Source: Myxococcota bacterium
GTDB taxonomy: Bacteria; Myxococcota_A; Polyangia; JAAYKL01
Length of the DNA: 49,073 bases
Direction: 5' to 3'
NCBI GenBank assembly: GCA_030065855.1
Contig: JASJCT010000077.1
Coordinates: 1 to 49,073, forward strand
Both the position numbers and the translations under genes were made by a program. The notes under the pieces were generated by a model. That model was not told the DNA's origin. It searched no databases and was given only the letters and a program-made list of their open reading frames with translations. Shown one piece after another: positions 35,157 through 43,761 of this stretch (position 1 is its first letter; every line of letters starts with the position of its first letter).

Positions 35157-35196
35157 TTGACACGAGAACGATCGTACGATAAATTATTATTGTACG
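35157..35196 (+). promoter_or_regulatory. vapBC promoter with autoregulatory operator
   Basis: TTGACA (35157-35162), 17-base spacer, TAAATT (35180-35185). An inverted repeat CGTACGAT (35173-35180) and ATTGTACG (35189-35196) overlaps the -10 box, 7 of 8 positions matching. This is where an antitoxin-toxin complex would bind to repress. GGAGGGATCC follows as ribosome-binding site. Confidence 0.6.
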
Positions 35197-35209
35197 TACG
35201 GAGGGATCC

Positions 35210-35434
35210 ATGAGTATCACTGCCTCTGAATTAAGGTCAAATATTTACAAACTAATAGATGAGGTTATCGAAACCGGCATACCGATTAAAATCAGTCGAA
35301 AAGGCAAAATCGTAAAACTCGTTCCCGAAGAATACCGCCCCAAATTAACCCGTTTGGTCGACCGTAAAGATTATCTTCTGACCGATCCCAAAGAGCTGAT
35401 TCATCTCGACTGGTCAAACGAATGGCAGCCGTGA
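35210..35434 (+). CDS. Type II antitoxin, Phd/YefM-like
   Basis: 74 residues. The N-terminus MSITASELRSNIYKLIDEVI with IPIKISRKGKIVKLVP is the Phd/YefM DNA-binding fold (ribbon plus helices); the C-terminal half (TDPKELIHLDWSNEW) would be the toxin-binding tail. It is the first gene of a toxin-antitoxin pair, overlapping the toxin by 13 bases. Confidence 0.88.
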   Translation: MSITASELRSNIYKLIDEVIETGIPIKISRKGKIVKLVPEEYRPKLTRLVDRKDYLLTDPKELIHLDWSNEWQP

Positions 35435-35805
35435 TCCATCTCGATACGCACGTTGTTGTCTGGCTCTATGCAGGTCAAACCGAGCTCATTTCAGCGCCCG
35501 CCCAGACGGCAATCGAACAAAATGATCTCAGGATATCACCGATGGTTGCGCTGGAACTTCAGTATTTATTTGAAATCAATCGGGTCAGCCAACCCGGCCA
35601 CGATGTGGTTGCCGATCTGGAGCAACGCATCGATCTACACTATTCAACCGCGGTATTTGTCGATGTGGTAGCAGCGGCTACCCGCCTCAGCTGGACCCGA
35701 GATCCGTTCGATAGGTTGATCTCAGCCCAGGCCATTGTGGAAAACGCCCCGCTGTTAACCGCCGATCGAATGATTCAAAAAAAATTAAAGCTCGCAACTT
35801 GGTAA
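35422..35805 (+). CDS. PIN-domain toxin, VapC type
   Basis: 127 residues. The PIN acidic residues are present: Asp8 (HLDTHVVVWL), Glu45 (MVALELQYL), Asp97 (TRDPFDRLISAQA) and Asp115 (LLTADRMI). Such toxins cut tRNA or rRNA. Start ATG at 35422 or GTG at 35431; the 13-base overlap with the antitoxin favours coupling. Antitoxin class Phd paired with a PIN toxin is a common mixed combination. Confidence 0.9.
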   Translation: MAAVIHLDTHVVVWLYAGQTELISAPAQTAIEQNDLRISPMVALELQYLFEINRVSQPGHDVVADLEQRIDLHYSTAVFVDVVAAATRLSWTRDPFDRLISAQAIVENAPLLTADRMIQKKLKLATW

Positions 35806-35836
35806 GGGCCCGCGAAAGAATAACTTCCCGGGCCCT
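35805..35836 (+). terminator. Hairpin after vapC
   Basis: AGGGCCCG (35805-35812) pairs with CGGGCCCT (35829-35836), 8 bp, 16-nt loop. It is strong in G+C but has no T run, so termination is only possible. Confidence 0.4.
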
Positions 35837-35847
35837 AAATTCAGTCG

Positions 35848-35876
35848 TTAACCATCTGACCGAATTGGGGTACAGT
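35848..35876 (+). promoter_or_regulatory. Candidate hemL promoter
   Basis: TTAACC (35848-35853), 17-base spacer, TACAGT (35871-35876); four of six matches each. A start near 35883 would put the hairpin below at the very 5' end of the transcript. Confidence 0.35.
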
Positions 35877-35889
35877 CGAGGCCGTTAGC

Positions 35890-35940
35890 AAGGCGGCACC
35901 CTCTCGGGTTCAATACCGGGACAGAGCAATCCGCCTTTTT
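35890..35940 (+). promoter_or_regulatory. Terminator-like hairpin in the hemL leader
   Basis: AAGGCGG (35890-35896) pairs with CCGCCTT (35931-35937), and the T run ends at 35940. Inside, CTCT pairs with AGAG (35901-35904 with 35923-35926) and CGG with CCG. It ends 19 bases before the hemL ATG. It looks like an intrinsic terminator placed between promoter and gene, so it could act as an attenuator. Confidence 0.45.
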
Positions 35941-35959
35941 CTAGAAACGGAGGCACACC

Positions 35960-37246
35960 ATGGGCATGGATCGGTCAGAGGCGCTGTTCGATCGAGCAAA
36001 ACGCGTTATTCCAGGGGGGGTCAACAGTCCGGTACGGGCATTTCGCGCTGTGGGCGGCAAGCCCATTTTCATCAAAGAAGGCCACAGATCCCGCATTGAG
36101 GATGCAGACGGCAACCAGTATATTGACTTTGTCGCATCCTGGGGGCCCCTGATCGCAGGCCATGCACCTGCAGAAGTGGTGGCAGCAGTGTCGGCTGCAG
36201 CAAGCCAAGGCACGAGCTTTGGCGCGTCCACTGAGCTCGAGATTGCCCTGGCCGAAAAAATCTGTGCCCATGTGCCGTCCGTGGAAATGGTCCGCCTGAC
36301 CAGCTCTGGCACCGAGGCGACCATGAGCGCCCTTCGGCTTGCCCGAGGCATTACTGGACGAGACGGGGTGATAAAAATGGAGGGGTGCTACCACGGCCAC
36401 GCAGATCACCTGCTGGTAAAAGGCGGTTCTGGTCTCGCCACCTTTGGAGAGCCGGACTCAGCAGGCGTGCCAGCAGACTTTGCCGCCCATACCCTGACCG
36501 CACCTTTTAATGATATTGATAATGTCGCGCGTATTTTTGAGACCCACAACGGTGGCATTGCCGCTGTTATCGTCGAACCCATTGCCGGAAACATGGGCGT
36601 TATTCCCCCTGCCCCCGGGTATCTCGATGGACTGCGGGACCTGTGCACCAAACACGGCGCATTGCTTATCTTCGACGAAGTGATCACCGGGTTCAGGGTC
36701 GGTCTTGGGGGCGCCCAGGCCCAATACCGAGTCACACCGGATCTGACGTGCTTTGGTAAAATCATCGGTGGCGGCCTGCCAGTGGGGGCCTTTGGCGGCC
36801 GACGAGACCTCATGGCTGGGCTCGCTCCCCTCGGTCCTGTCTATCAGGCCGGGACCCTCTCTGGAAACCCGCTTGCCGTGTCCGCAGGCCTGGCAGTGCT
36901 TTCTATCCTCGAACGCGATGGTGCCTATGACCAGCTGGAAAAACTCGGGGCCAAGCTCGGCACCGGGCTCAAAAAGGCAGCGCAAAACGCCGGGGTTCCC
37001 GCGACCTTGAATCGGGTCGGTTCGATGATGACCCTCTTCTTTGGCCCAGGCCCCATTGGCAATTTTGCGGACGCGGCTGCTTGCGATACAGACCGGTTTG
37101 CCCGATTCTACCGAGCCATGCTGTCAAAGGGCATCTATCTCGCACCGTCTGCTTTTGAGGCCACCTTTGTCAGCCTGGCCCATACCGAGGGAGAGATCGA
37201 GCAGGCCGTGGACGCCGCCCAACAAGCGCTTGAGGAAACCCGATAG
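35960..37246 (+). CDS. hemL: Glutamate-1-semialdehyde 2,1-aminomutase
   Basis: 428 residues, normal length. ACGGAGG precedes the ATG. The family start is RSEALFDRAKRVIPGGVNSP; the PLP lysine is Lys267 in CFGKIIGGGLPVGAFGG; VRLTSSGTEATMSALRLAR and IFDEVITGFRVG are conserved. It makes 5-aminolevulinate for tetrapyrroles by the C5 pathway. The next gene starts at the base after its stop (TAGATG). The tetrapyrrole partners hemA and hemB are not in the window. Confidence 0.97.
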   Translation: MGMDRSEALFDRAKRVIPGGVNSPVRAFRAVGGKPIFIKEGHRSRIEDADGNQYIDFVASWGPLIAGHAPAEVVAAVSAAASQGTSFGASTELEIALAEKICAHVPSVEMVRLTSSGTEATMSALRLARGITGRDGVIKMEGCYHGHADHLLVKGGSGLATFGEPDSAGVPADFAAHTLTAPFNDIDNVARIFETHNGGIAAVIVEPIAGNMGVIPPAPGYLDGLRDLCTKHGALLIFDEVITGFRVGLGGAQAQYRVTPDLTCFGKIIGGGLPVGAFGGRRDLMAGLAPLGPVYQAGTLSGNPLAVSAGLAVLSILERDGAYDQLEKLGAKLGTGLKKAAQNAGVPATLNRVGSMMTLFFGPGPIGNFADAAACDTDRFARFYRAMLSKGIYLAPSAFEATFVSLAHTEGEIEQAVDAAQQALEETR

Positions 37247-38635
37247 ATGAACGACGCGGCCAATGCACAGGGCATTCCAGAGCAGCTCGATGACCTGCTG
37301 GGCTTTTCCACCGACTGTACCTGCGGCCGGACCCACTCGGTGGACCTCTCTTTTGCCGCTGTTCGACAGGGGGCGATAGATGACGTCGTCCTCTTTGCCC
37401 GGGAACTCGGGCGGGGATCTCGGGTATTGATCGTCGCCGATGCGGTTACAAACGCCCTATGCGGCGAGCAGGTCCGCCAGCTTTTGGTCTCAGACGGCTA
37501 TCGTCCAGAGGTGCTCATCATCCCCAACGGACCGGGAAATCGCCCCCACGCAGATACCCCGACCCTTGCCCGCGTTACGTCGTCTATGCCTGGAATGACA
37601 TTTGCCGTCTCCGTGGGGTCGGGGACGATCAATGACCTGACCAAGTTGTCTGCCTTTGACCAGGGCATCCCGTATATCTCAGTTGCAACCGCACCGTCGA
37701 TGAATGGGTATACTTCTTCGATTGCGGCGATCCTTAGGGATGGGGTCAAGCAGACGATACCGTGCCGCCAGCCCATAGCTATTGTCGCGGATCTGGACAT
37801 TCTCAGTCGCGCCCCCCATCACCTGATCGGGGCTGGGCTCGGGGATTTGGAGTCCAAACCCACGGCCACGGCTGATTTTCGGCTGGGAGGATTCTTAAAC
37901 AAATCCTACTACTGTGCTGCTCCAGAAAAAGTGGTGCTGCTTGCAGAGGCCCGTGTGGCAGACACTGCTAAAGGCCTCAGCACTGGCGACCCCGACGCAA
38001 TGGCGGCCTTGACAGAGGCTCTGCTCTTATCTGGTATTTCAATGACCCTGGCTGGATCTTCGGGCCCGGCTTCGGGCGGCGAACACCTGATCAGCCATTT
38101 CTGGGATATGACCGCCGAAGAAGAGGGCCGGGTAGAGGGTTGGCACGGCGCCCAAGTGGGTGTTGCTACGATTGTCACATCCGCGCTTTACGAGCGCTTG
38201 GCCGCGCTCTTGCCACAAGACATTGACATCGAGCGCATCATTGCCGAGCGGCCCCATCGGCGCGACCTTGAGCAGGCCATTGAGCACCGTCATGGCGCTC
38301 GGGCCCAAGCTGTGGTGAAAACGTACTTTTCAAAGCACCTCGAAGATGATGCGCTGGTAAAGGAACTCGAGCACATCCGCGATCACTGGTCTGATCTTTG
38401 GGCAACCCTCGCGCCAGTGCTGCGCCCGTCGTCTCAGATTCGAAACATACTGTTGAACGGCGATGCAGCCACCCGCGTATCAGACCTCGATTTGACCCGA
38501 GATCACTTAGAACGGGCGTTTATCGCGGCCCGCGAGATCCGAGATCGCTATACGGTATTGGATTTCGCCGCTGACCTCGGCGTACTCTACGACTTGAGGT
38601 CAGACGTCTTGAACAAGAGCCACTGCCTCGAATAG
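37247..38635 (+). CDS. sn-glycerol-1-phosphate dehydrogenase family protein (AraM/EgsA-like)
   Basis: 462 residues. The start CTCGRTH, then VSVGSGTINDLTK, PYISVATAPSMNGYTSSIAA, and the metal-ligand blocks GAGLGDLESKPTATADF, ASGGEHLISHFWDM and GWHGAQVGVATI match the AraM/EgsA branch of iron-type alcohol dehydrogenases. The conserved Asp and two His are present. In archaea this enzyme sets the sn-1 stereochemistry of lipids; in Bacillus it makes glycerol-1-phosphate for lipids such as heptaprenylglyceryl phosphate. It is translated directly after hemL, with no obvious functional link. Confidence 0.9.
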   Translation: MNDAANAQGIPEQLDDLLGFSTDCTCGRTHSVDLSFAAVRQGAIDDVVLFARELGRGSRVLIVADAVTNALCGEQVRQLLVSDGYRPEVLIIPNGPGNRPHADTPTLARVTSSMPGMTFAVSVGSGTINDLTKLSAFDQGIPYISVATAPSMNGYTSSIAAILRDGVKQTIPCRQPIAIVADLDILSRAPHHLIGAGLGDLESKPTATADFRLGGFLNKSYYCAAPEKVVLLAEARVADTAKGLSTGDPDAMAALTEALLLSGISMTLAGSSGPASGGEHLISHFWDMTAEEEGRVEGWHGAQVGVATIVTSALYERLAALLPQDIDIERIIAERPHRRDLEQAIEHRHGARAQAVVKTYFSKHLEDDALVKELEHIRDHWSDLWATLAPVLRPSSQIRNILLNGDAATRVSDLDLTRDHLERAFIAAREIRDRYTVLDFAADLGVLYDLRSDVLNKSHCLE

Positions 38636-38652
38636 GAAAACAAGGAGCCACA

Positions 38653-39867
38653 ATGGTTAAAAAAACCCTGATCACGCTCGCCGTTGGGATCTCTGCCGGC
38701 CTGGCCTGCGGGGCACAGCAACCCAGCACTGCCGCACCTGCACCGGCCCCACCAGTGTCGACCGAAAAAGAACAGCCACCTCCCAAAGCACCAGCACCGG
38801 TAAGGGATCCGGAAATCCAAGCCCTCACTTCAAAGGGATATGCATTTGTTACAGCCCAGGATCTGGACGCTGCAGCAGCTGCGTTTGAGCAGTCAATTGC
38901 AGCTGCTGATAAAAAGTCCGATATGCTGAGCAAGGCCGACGGCGTGAACGGTATCGGGAATATCGCAACTGCCCGGGGTGAATACGAAACGGCAATCGAG
39001 CGCTATACCGAAGCAAAAAAACTGTACGAAGCAGCACTGGGCAAAGAAAACCCACACTCAGCGATTGTCCTGAACAATATCGGCACGGCGTGGCGCTCCT
39101 TAGGTGATCACGAAAAGGCTGTGGTTTTTTTAGAAGAAGCGCTCGCCATAGACAAAAAAGTTTACGGCCCATGGCATCCAAACGCAGCTGTACGCTTGAA
39201 CAACCTCGGGGCAGCTTGGGTCGGCCTGGGAAAGTACGAAACAGCGATTGGCCTGCTTAAACGGGCCGCCAGAATAAACGAAAAAACCTATGGCACAGCC
39301 CACCCCCTTGTCGCAGCAGATGCGCAGAACCTGGCCATGGTGCTCAATGCGATGGGCAGCTATCAACAAGCATTTACCCAGCTTCAGAGCGCACTTACCG
39401 CGTACCGAGAACTGTATGGGCAAACCCATCTGACTGTGGCCGAGGCCCTGAACATCATGGGGTTTACCTTGCACCAGCAGGGCAAATACCGTGCAGCGAT
39501 CAATCATTATGAACAAGCACTGGCCATCGATAAAAGCCTGCACGGCGATACCCACCCCACCATTCCGGTTCGCCTCAACAACATCGCCAGGGCCTGGGAG
39601 GCGATGTCTGAGTACGAAAAAGCACATGAGCATTTCAAAGCTGCCCTTGCCCTGGGTAAGGGGGTGCTTGGAGAAGACAGTCCAGTGGTGCTCATAAGCT
39701 TAAAAGGGATGGGACTTGCTCAGTATTCAAGAGGAAACTACAAACAAGCACTTACCCACTTCGAAGCAGCCAGGGATCTCGAATCCAAAACCAGCGCTGC
39801 AGTTTATAGTCATATCGATACGAGCAAGGCGATTTCGGACTGCAAAAATAAACTCGGACTGCAATAG
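38653..39867 (+). CDS. TPR-repeat exported (possibly lipo-) protein
   Basis: 404 residues. AACAAGGAGCC precedes the ATG. The N-terminus MVKKTLITLAVGISAGLAC is a signal peptide; the Cys is a possible lipidation site, though Gly at -3 is unusual. A Pro-rich segment follows, then from about residue 50 seven to eight kinesin-light-chain-type TPRs with the repeating pattern HSAIVLNNIGTAWRSLGDHE / HPNAAVRLNNLGAAWVGLG. These form a peptide-binding solenoid in the periplasm. It starts 17 bases after the dehydrogenase. Confidence 0.85.
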   Translation: MVKKTLITLAVGISAGLACGAQQPSTAAPAPAPPVSTEKEQPPPKAPAPVRDPEIQALTSKGYAFVTAQDLDAAAAAFEQSIAAADKKSDMLSKADGVNGIGNIATARGEYETAIERYTEAKKLYEAALGKENPHSAIVLNNIGTAWRSLGDHEKAVVFLEEALAIDKKVYGPWHPNAAVRLNNLGAAWVGLGKYETAIGLLKRAARINEKTYGTAHPLVAADAQNLAMVLNAMGSYQQAFTQLQSALTAYRELYGQTHLTVAEALNIMGFTLHQQGKYRAAINHYEQALAIDKSLHGDTHPTIPVRLNNIARAWEAMSEYEKAHEHFKAALALGKGVLGEDSPVVLISLKGMGLAQYSRGNYKQALTHFEAARDLESKTSAAVYSHIDTSKAISDCKNKLGLQ

Positions 39868-40036
39868 AATTTCATATTAATTAAATATTTCAAAAATAAC
39901 GTAATTTCGACCTCTATTTTAATCCTATTTTTGATTGAAAAGGCGCTTTTTCGCTTTTTCTTGATCCCAGTTTTGTTTGAATCGTTTTATAATGGCCTTC
40001 TGAAATAACAGGTGAGACAAAATAGAGAGGTATGTA

Positions 40037-41899
40037 ATGACAAAACTTTCATTGATGTTAATTTTGATGGCCGTCAGCATTATCGGCTTCCCGGGCTGTA
40101 CGGGTGGTGACGAGAACAATGGCACTGGCGATGCTGACACGGACGGCGATGCGGACTCGGACAGCGATTCTGACTCGGACAGCGACTCGGATTCTGATAG
40201 CGACTCGGATTCTGACAGCGATTCTGACTCGGACAGCGACTCGGATTCTGACAGCGATTCTGACTCGGACAGCGACTCGGATTCCGACAGTGACTCTGAC
40301 ACCGACACGGATACGGACACCGACACAGATACGGACACCGACACAGATACGGATACAGACACGGATACAGACACCGACACGGATACAGACACCGACACGG
40401 ATACGGACACCGACACGGATACGGACACCGACACGGATACGGACACCGATACAGATACAGATACCGAAACCGACACTGGCGGGGACTATTGGCTAGACGG
40501 GTACTGTCCTGGGGGAGAATCCGAGAACTGGGAAACAGCTTCGACTGACTGCAAAGACGTGAGCTTTGAAGGCTGCTGTGATGATGTGGGAAATATCATT
40601 TGGTGTGACGGCGGTGTGCTCCACTGCTACGCTTGCGCAAACCTCGCAAGCGCGCAGTACTGTTCCTGGCATGCAGATCAGCCCTATTATTGGTGTACTG
40701 AAGCAGACAACGGCCCCGACCCCTCAGGCACGCATCCCCAAAACTGCGAGGGCGATACTGAGACTGAGACCGAGACTGAAACTGATTCAGACACCGAAAC
40801 CGACTCTGACACCGAAACTGATTCTGACTCGGATACAGATACAGAGACTGGTTCAATCGACAAATACGCTGTGATCGTGGGTGTTAACAATGGTCTACAA
40901 TATTGTGATGATGACGCCAACGACTGGTACGACTACTTCACTGACGTAGCTGGCTTCCCTACTTCTAACATAACATTACTCATCGACTCGCAAGGCACCG
41001 TGTCCGCAGTTACCAACGCTCTGAATAATGCGCTAGCCCAAGCCGATTCAAATGATGTCGTCGTTTTCACAACCTCAGGTCATGGAAATGGCGATGGCAG
41101 CGGTTCTTCATATCTCAACTATTCCGGTGGAAATATGTATGACACCGAGCTTGCCGACATCCTCGACGGTGCGGACGCAAACATATTCGTGTTCATTGAT
41201 CACTGTTTCTCGGGTGGATTTGGTCCGGATTTGATGGGACTTTCCAACAGCCAAAAGATCTACCTCACGACTACCTGCAGCGATAGCGGCTACGGATGGG
41301 ACAGTGGCGCCCACCAAAACGGCCTGTGGACATACCATTACTTGGAATGGGGCCTGATCGGACAATACAACAACAACCCCGTCGCCAGTGAGACCTGTTT
41401 TGACGCAGCAGCGGGAGAATATGATTACCAGCCCCCTCACAAGGATGCACCAGAGGAGTACGATGGAGACTCCGGCAGCGATTTTTACATTTGGGGCGGA
41501 ACCAAGTCAGCATACACGGCAAACCAATGTGTCGAAAGAAGGACTGTGACTAATCTTGGAACGCTGGCTGACAGACTCAGTGGCGCCACTCAAATAACGG
41601 TTACCACCTACAACGAACTTAAGGTCGTGGGCACGACTACAAAGAGCTCGGTGGATACTATCAACACCATTGTTAACGCACTGGGTAAAAATCAAAACAT
41701 CCTGAACATTGGACCCAGGTGCTTATTCGACAAAGTCATCTCCTTTAGAGATGCTGCAGGCATTGAGCTCGGAAAGGTGGGCATCTGCGACTCACCGATA
41801 CCGCGTCAGGAATACTCCTCCGTATTCATGCCTGCAGGCACAAAAGACCGCTACGGCATCTTTGTCAAAGACATTGCTGCTCTCAAGCAAGTCCTCTAA
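40037..41899 (+). CDS. SD-stalk lipoprotein with C-terminal caspase-like (C14) peptidase domain
   Basis: 620 residues. GAGAGGT precedes the ATG. Signal peptide ends at Cys21 (GFPGC). First stalk: Asp-Ser then Asp-Thr to about residue 150. A Cys-rich module follows (about 155-237; ENWETASTDCKDVSFEGCC, HCYACANLASAQYCSW). A second short stalk (TETETETDSDTE) leads into a caspase-fold domain: KYAVIVGVNNGLQYCDDDAN, the catalytic His349 in TTSGHGNG and the catalytic Cys390 in IDHCFSGGFG. The last 100 residues are extra. It is a surface-anchored protease with a catalytic dyad that looks intact. Function unknown. Confidence 0.87.
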   Translation: MTKLSLMLILMAVSIIGFPGCTGGDENNGTGDADTDGDADSDSDSDSDSDSDSDSDSDSDSDSDSDSDSDSDSDSDSDSDSDSDSDSDTDTDTDTDTDTDTDTDTDTDTDTDTDTDTDTDTDTDTDTDTDTDTDTDTDTDTDTETDTGGDYWLDGYCPGGESENWETASTDCKDVSFEGCCDDVGNIIWCDGGVLHCYACANLASAQYCSWHADQPYYWCTEADNGPDPSGTHPQNCEGDTETETETETDSDTETDSDTETDSDSDTDTETGSIDKYAVIVGVNNGLQYCDDDANDWYDYFTDVAGFPTSNITLLIDSQGTVSAVTNALNNALAQADSNDVVVFTTSGHGNGDGSGSSYLNYSGGNMYDTELADILDGADANIFVFIDHCFSGGFGPDLMGLSNSQKIYLTTTCSDSGYGWDSGAHQNGLWTYHYLEWGLIGQYNNNPVASETCFDAAAGEYDYQPPHKDAPEEYDGDSGSDFYIWGGTKSAYTANQCVERRTVTNLGTLADRLSGATQITVTTYNELKVVGTTTKSSVDTINTIVNALGKNQNILNIGPRCLFDKVISFRDAAGIELGKVGICDSPIPRQEYSSVFMPAGTKDRYGIFVKDIAALKQVL

Positions 41900-42005
41900 A
41901 TCAATCCAAAAACGTTCTGCGCAATAGAGAGCTGCTTGAACCTAGCACTACTTGATTAAGCTCAAAACTTGATTTTCGCAGCAGAGATATGATCTGCAGA
42001 ATGTA

Positions 42006-42048
42006 TGGTAACCGGCCAGCCGGGTAGCTGCGAAGCAAGCGGTTCATC
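42006..42048 (-). repeat. Degenerate attC-like site after the HEAT gene
   Basis: 43 bases with the self-pairing ends AACCG/CGGTT and a GAAC-CGCTTGC core like the better sites. Both boxes deviate from consensus (GTTACCA, GATGAAC on the minus strand), so it is called by position and partial likeness only. Confidence 0.35.
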
Positions 42049-42472
42049 GGTCCCTTGCATGTGATGTTTCTGCACTCCTCTTTTCGGCCGAGGCCGCTAC
42101 TTGAACAAGAGCGGTGCGGGCTTCTTTGTTGTCGATTCTCCGCAACCCACGCACAGCATAATCGCGCTCGTCCTCTTCCCCTGACTCCAAGATCTTGATA
42201 AAAACTGAAATGGATTCAGGGCACGCAATGTTCTCTAAGATACCAAGGAGAACTCGTCGGATCCCATGGTTCTCCCTTCTCTCTACCGCCTCGATCAACT
42301 TTGAGGGGTTGGTTATTGAGTACTGCTCTATCTCATGACAGATGATATCTATCCAGGTTCCTCTAACACTGTTGGACCGAAGCAATTCAACGCATTTTTC
42401 GGTTCCTGGATACATCGGATACTTTCGCTTCCACCTCGCATATTCAGGATCGATGTGTTGCTTCGTCATCAT
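42044..42472 (-). CDS. HEAT-repeat-like cassette protein
   Basis: 142 residues, all helical with HEAT/ARM-like pairs: IRRVLLGILENIACPESISV and EERDYAVRGLRRIDNKEAR. The C-terminus (SAETSHARDR) runs into an attC-like site. It is the last gene of the minus-strand cassette array. It has no transmembrane or catalytic signature, and its start (ATGATG) has only a weak GAAAG ribosome-binding site, as is common in cassettes. Confidence 0.7.
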   Translation of the reverse strand: MMTKQHIDPEYARWKRKYPMYPGTEKCVELLRSNSVRGTWIDIICHEIEQYSITNPSKLIEAVERRENHGIRRVLLGILENIACPESISVFIKILESGEEDERDYAVRGLRRIDNKEARTALVQVAASAEKRSAETSHARDR

Positions 42473-42484
42473 CTTTCATTCTGT

Positions 42485-42543
42485 ACAAAACAGCACGGCT
42501 CTGCGGCGCGCGTTAGCGCTACCTTAGCAGCCGCTTGTTAGGT
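42485..42543 (-). repeat. attC-like site between HEAT and zinc-ribbon cassettes
   Basis: 59 bases. On the minus strand the R'' box is ACCTAAC (42537-42543, matches RYYYAAC); the R' box is GTTTTGT, degenerate. The inner sequence AACAAGCGGCTGC and the palindrome GCGCTAACGCGC can fold as in attC sites. Confidence 0.5.
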
Positions 42544-42921
42544 GACATTTTTTTTACGAGCTTTCATAACTGCTTCGATCATCGTCAACCGGAGACGACA
42601 ATGTTGGCAAAAAAAAGATTTTGATATTGCCAATTTACTACTAGGGATTTCGCTTAGCTTCCTGAAACCTTCAGAACCATATCCAACACGACTTCTGGGG
42701 GGTAATCCCCAATATTTCGGATCGTCGGATGAAAAATCGACCTCGCAGAAATTACACAGTACTAATTTTGTTCCATAGACTTCGAATTCACCGTATGTGT
42801 GTTCTTGATTCTGGAAATGCTCCAACTCTTCCGGTAACCACCCGCAATCGTCGCACGGGGCTACATCTCTAATTTCCAGTGTCTCATAGCACATAGGGCA
42901 TTGTGGTGGATTATTCTTCAT
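42538..42921 (-). CDS. Zinc-ribbon cassette protein
   Basis: 127 residues with four cysteine pairs: CPMC, CDDC, CNFC and CQHC, so two zinc-binding sites are likely. No enzymatic motif. It lies between two attC-like sites, and its last residues (MKARKKNVT) precede the attC. It has no clear ribosome-binding site. Confidence 0.7.
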   Translation of the reverse strand: MKNNPPQCPMCYETLEIRDVAPCDDCGWLPEELEHFQNQEHTYGEFEVYGTKLVLCNFCEVDFSSDDPKYWGLPPRSRVGYGSEGFRKLSEIPSSKLAISKSFFCQHCRLRLTMIEAVMKARKKNVT

Positions 42922-42931
42922 TTATTTTTTC

Positions 42932-42991
42932 ACGTAACGTCAAAGCTCACCGGCGCCGCTTGTCGGCGTCCGGTGCAGCGTCTTGTTGGAT
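42932..42991 (-). repeat. attC site after the nucleotidyltransferase gene
   Basis: 60 bases. On the minus strand: R'' ATCCAAC (42985-42991) and R' GTTACGT (42932-42938). The arms CACCGG-A-CGCCG and CGGCG-CCGGTG pair with one bulged A, the extrahelical base typical of attC. It encodes the tail of the nucleotidyltransferase (KTLHRTPTSGAGEL), a tail often seen on cassette proteins. Confidence 0.75.
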
Positions 42992-43761
42992 GCTCCCTCC
43001 AGTTCACTTTCTATTCTCCGCACCGTCTCCTTTAGAAGGGCCTCGTCCTCCTGTCGGATTGACGTTCCAAGCAAATCCACCGTGAGCACGTATAGTCGGA
43101 GACCCGCTGAGACTTGCTCGGCAAGTGTAAGCCCGCCTGCAATACAGAACACCTGACGACTTAGACTCGCCCATGGGGAATCTAAGCCAAGAGACTCCAC
43201 CACCTCGGGGTAGGTGGTGTTATCGCCTGTAATGAGAACCCCCCGTTGAACGCGCAGAACGTTAGTTAGCCCCCAGGACAGACCATGCCTCGCGTTGAGC
43301 ATTCTCCCTGTATCGTTTCTGCGCAACCCTTCAAGCCCCTTCTGCACCTCCTCGATCCACCCAACCATTTGTTTGCTAGCCCAGATATCGGCTTCTGCCT
43401 GCATGGCTGCATCCCACACAAAGGCCTGTGCGCGTCTCTGTATGTCCGCAAAATGGTCATGCGGATCCCACAGGGTACGTGCCGTTCGGACACCAGCGAT
43501 ACAAGAAGAGGCCTTGTCCGGGTCAACAAACCATGTCTTTGACTGAGACGGCGTTACATCAGTGACCACGACGAACATTTGATCAATAAGATGTGTTTCA
43601 GCGACACACTTCACGTCATCGACGTCGCGGAACCGTACGAGGTCGATGTCGCTGAAAGCCCCCGCATCGCCTCGTGCAAAACTGCCCATGAGGGCGATGG
43701 CCACGACGCCATCGACCTGGAATGGCTGCATAAGTCTTTCGAACGCTATGTGAACCTGCAT
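42940..43761 (-). CDS. Minimal nucleotidyltransferase-fold cassette protein
   Basis: 273 residues. Residues 19-42 contain the polymerase-beta superfamily motif GSFARGDAGAFSDIDL (G-S-x3-G ... D-x-D). The rest is helical and resembles aminoglycoside/streptomycin adenylyltransferase-like or HEPN-linked proteins in layout, but no close family is recognised. The start ATG (43761) overlaps the R' box of the upstream attC, and the last 16 residues are encoded by the downstream attC. Confidence 0.78.
   Translation of the reverse strand: MQVHIAFERLMQPFQVDGVVAIALMGSFARGDAGAFSDIDLVRFRDVDDVKCVAETHLIDQMFVVVTDVTPSQSKTWFVDPDKASSCIAGVRTARTLWDPHDHFADIQRRAQAFVWDAAMQAEADIWASKQMVGWIEEVQKGLEGLRRNDTGRMLNARHGLSWGLTNVLRVQRGVLITGDNTTYPEVVESLGLDSPWASLSRQVFCIAGGLTLAEQVSAGLRLYVLTVDLLGTSIRQEDEALLKETVRRIESELEGASNKTLHRTPTSGAGEL

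Noticed and set aside
35881..35940. tRNA gene (GGTTCAATACC looks like a T-arm)
   Set aside because: No acceptor, D or anticodon arm can be formed around it; the sequence folds into a terminator-like hairpin instead.
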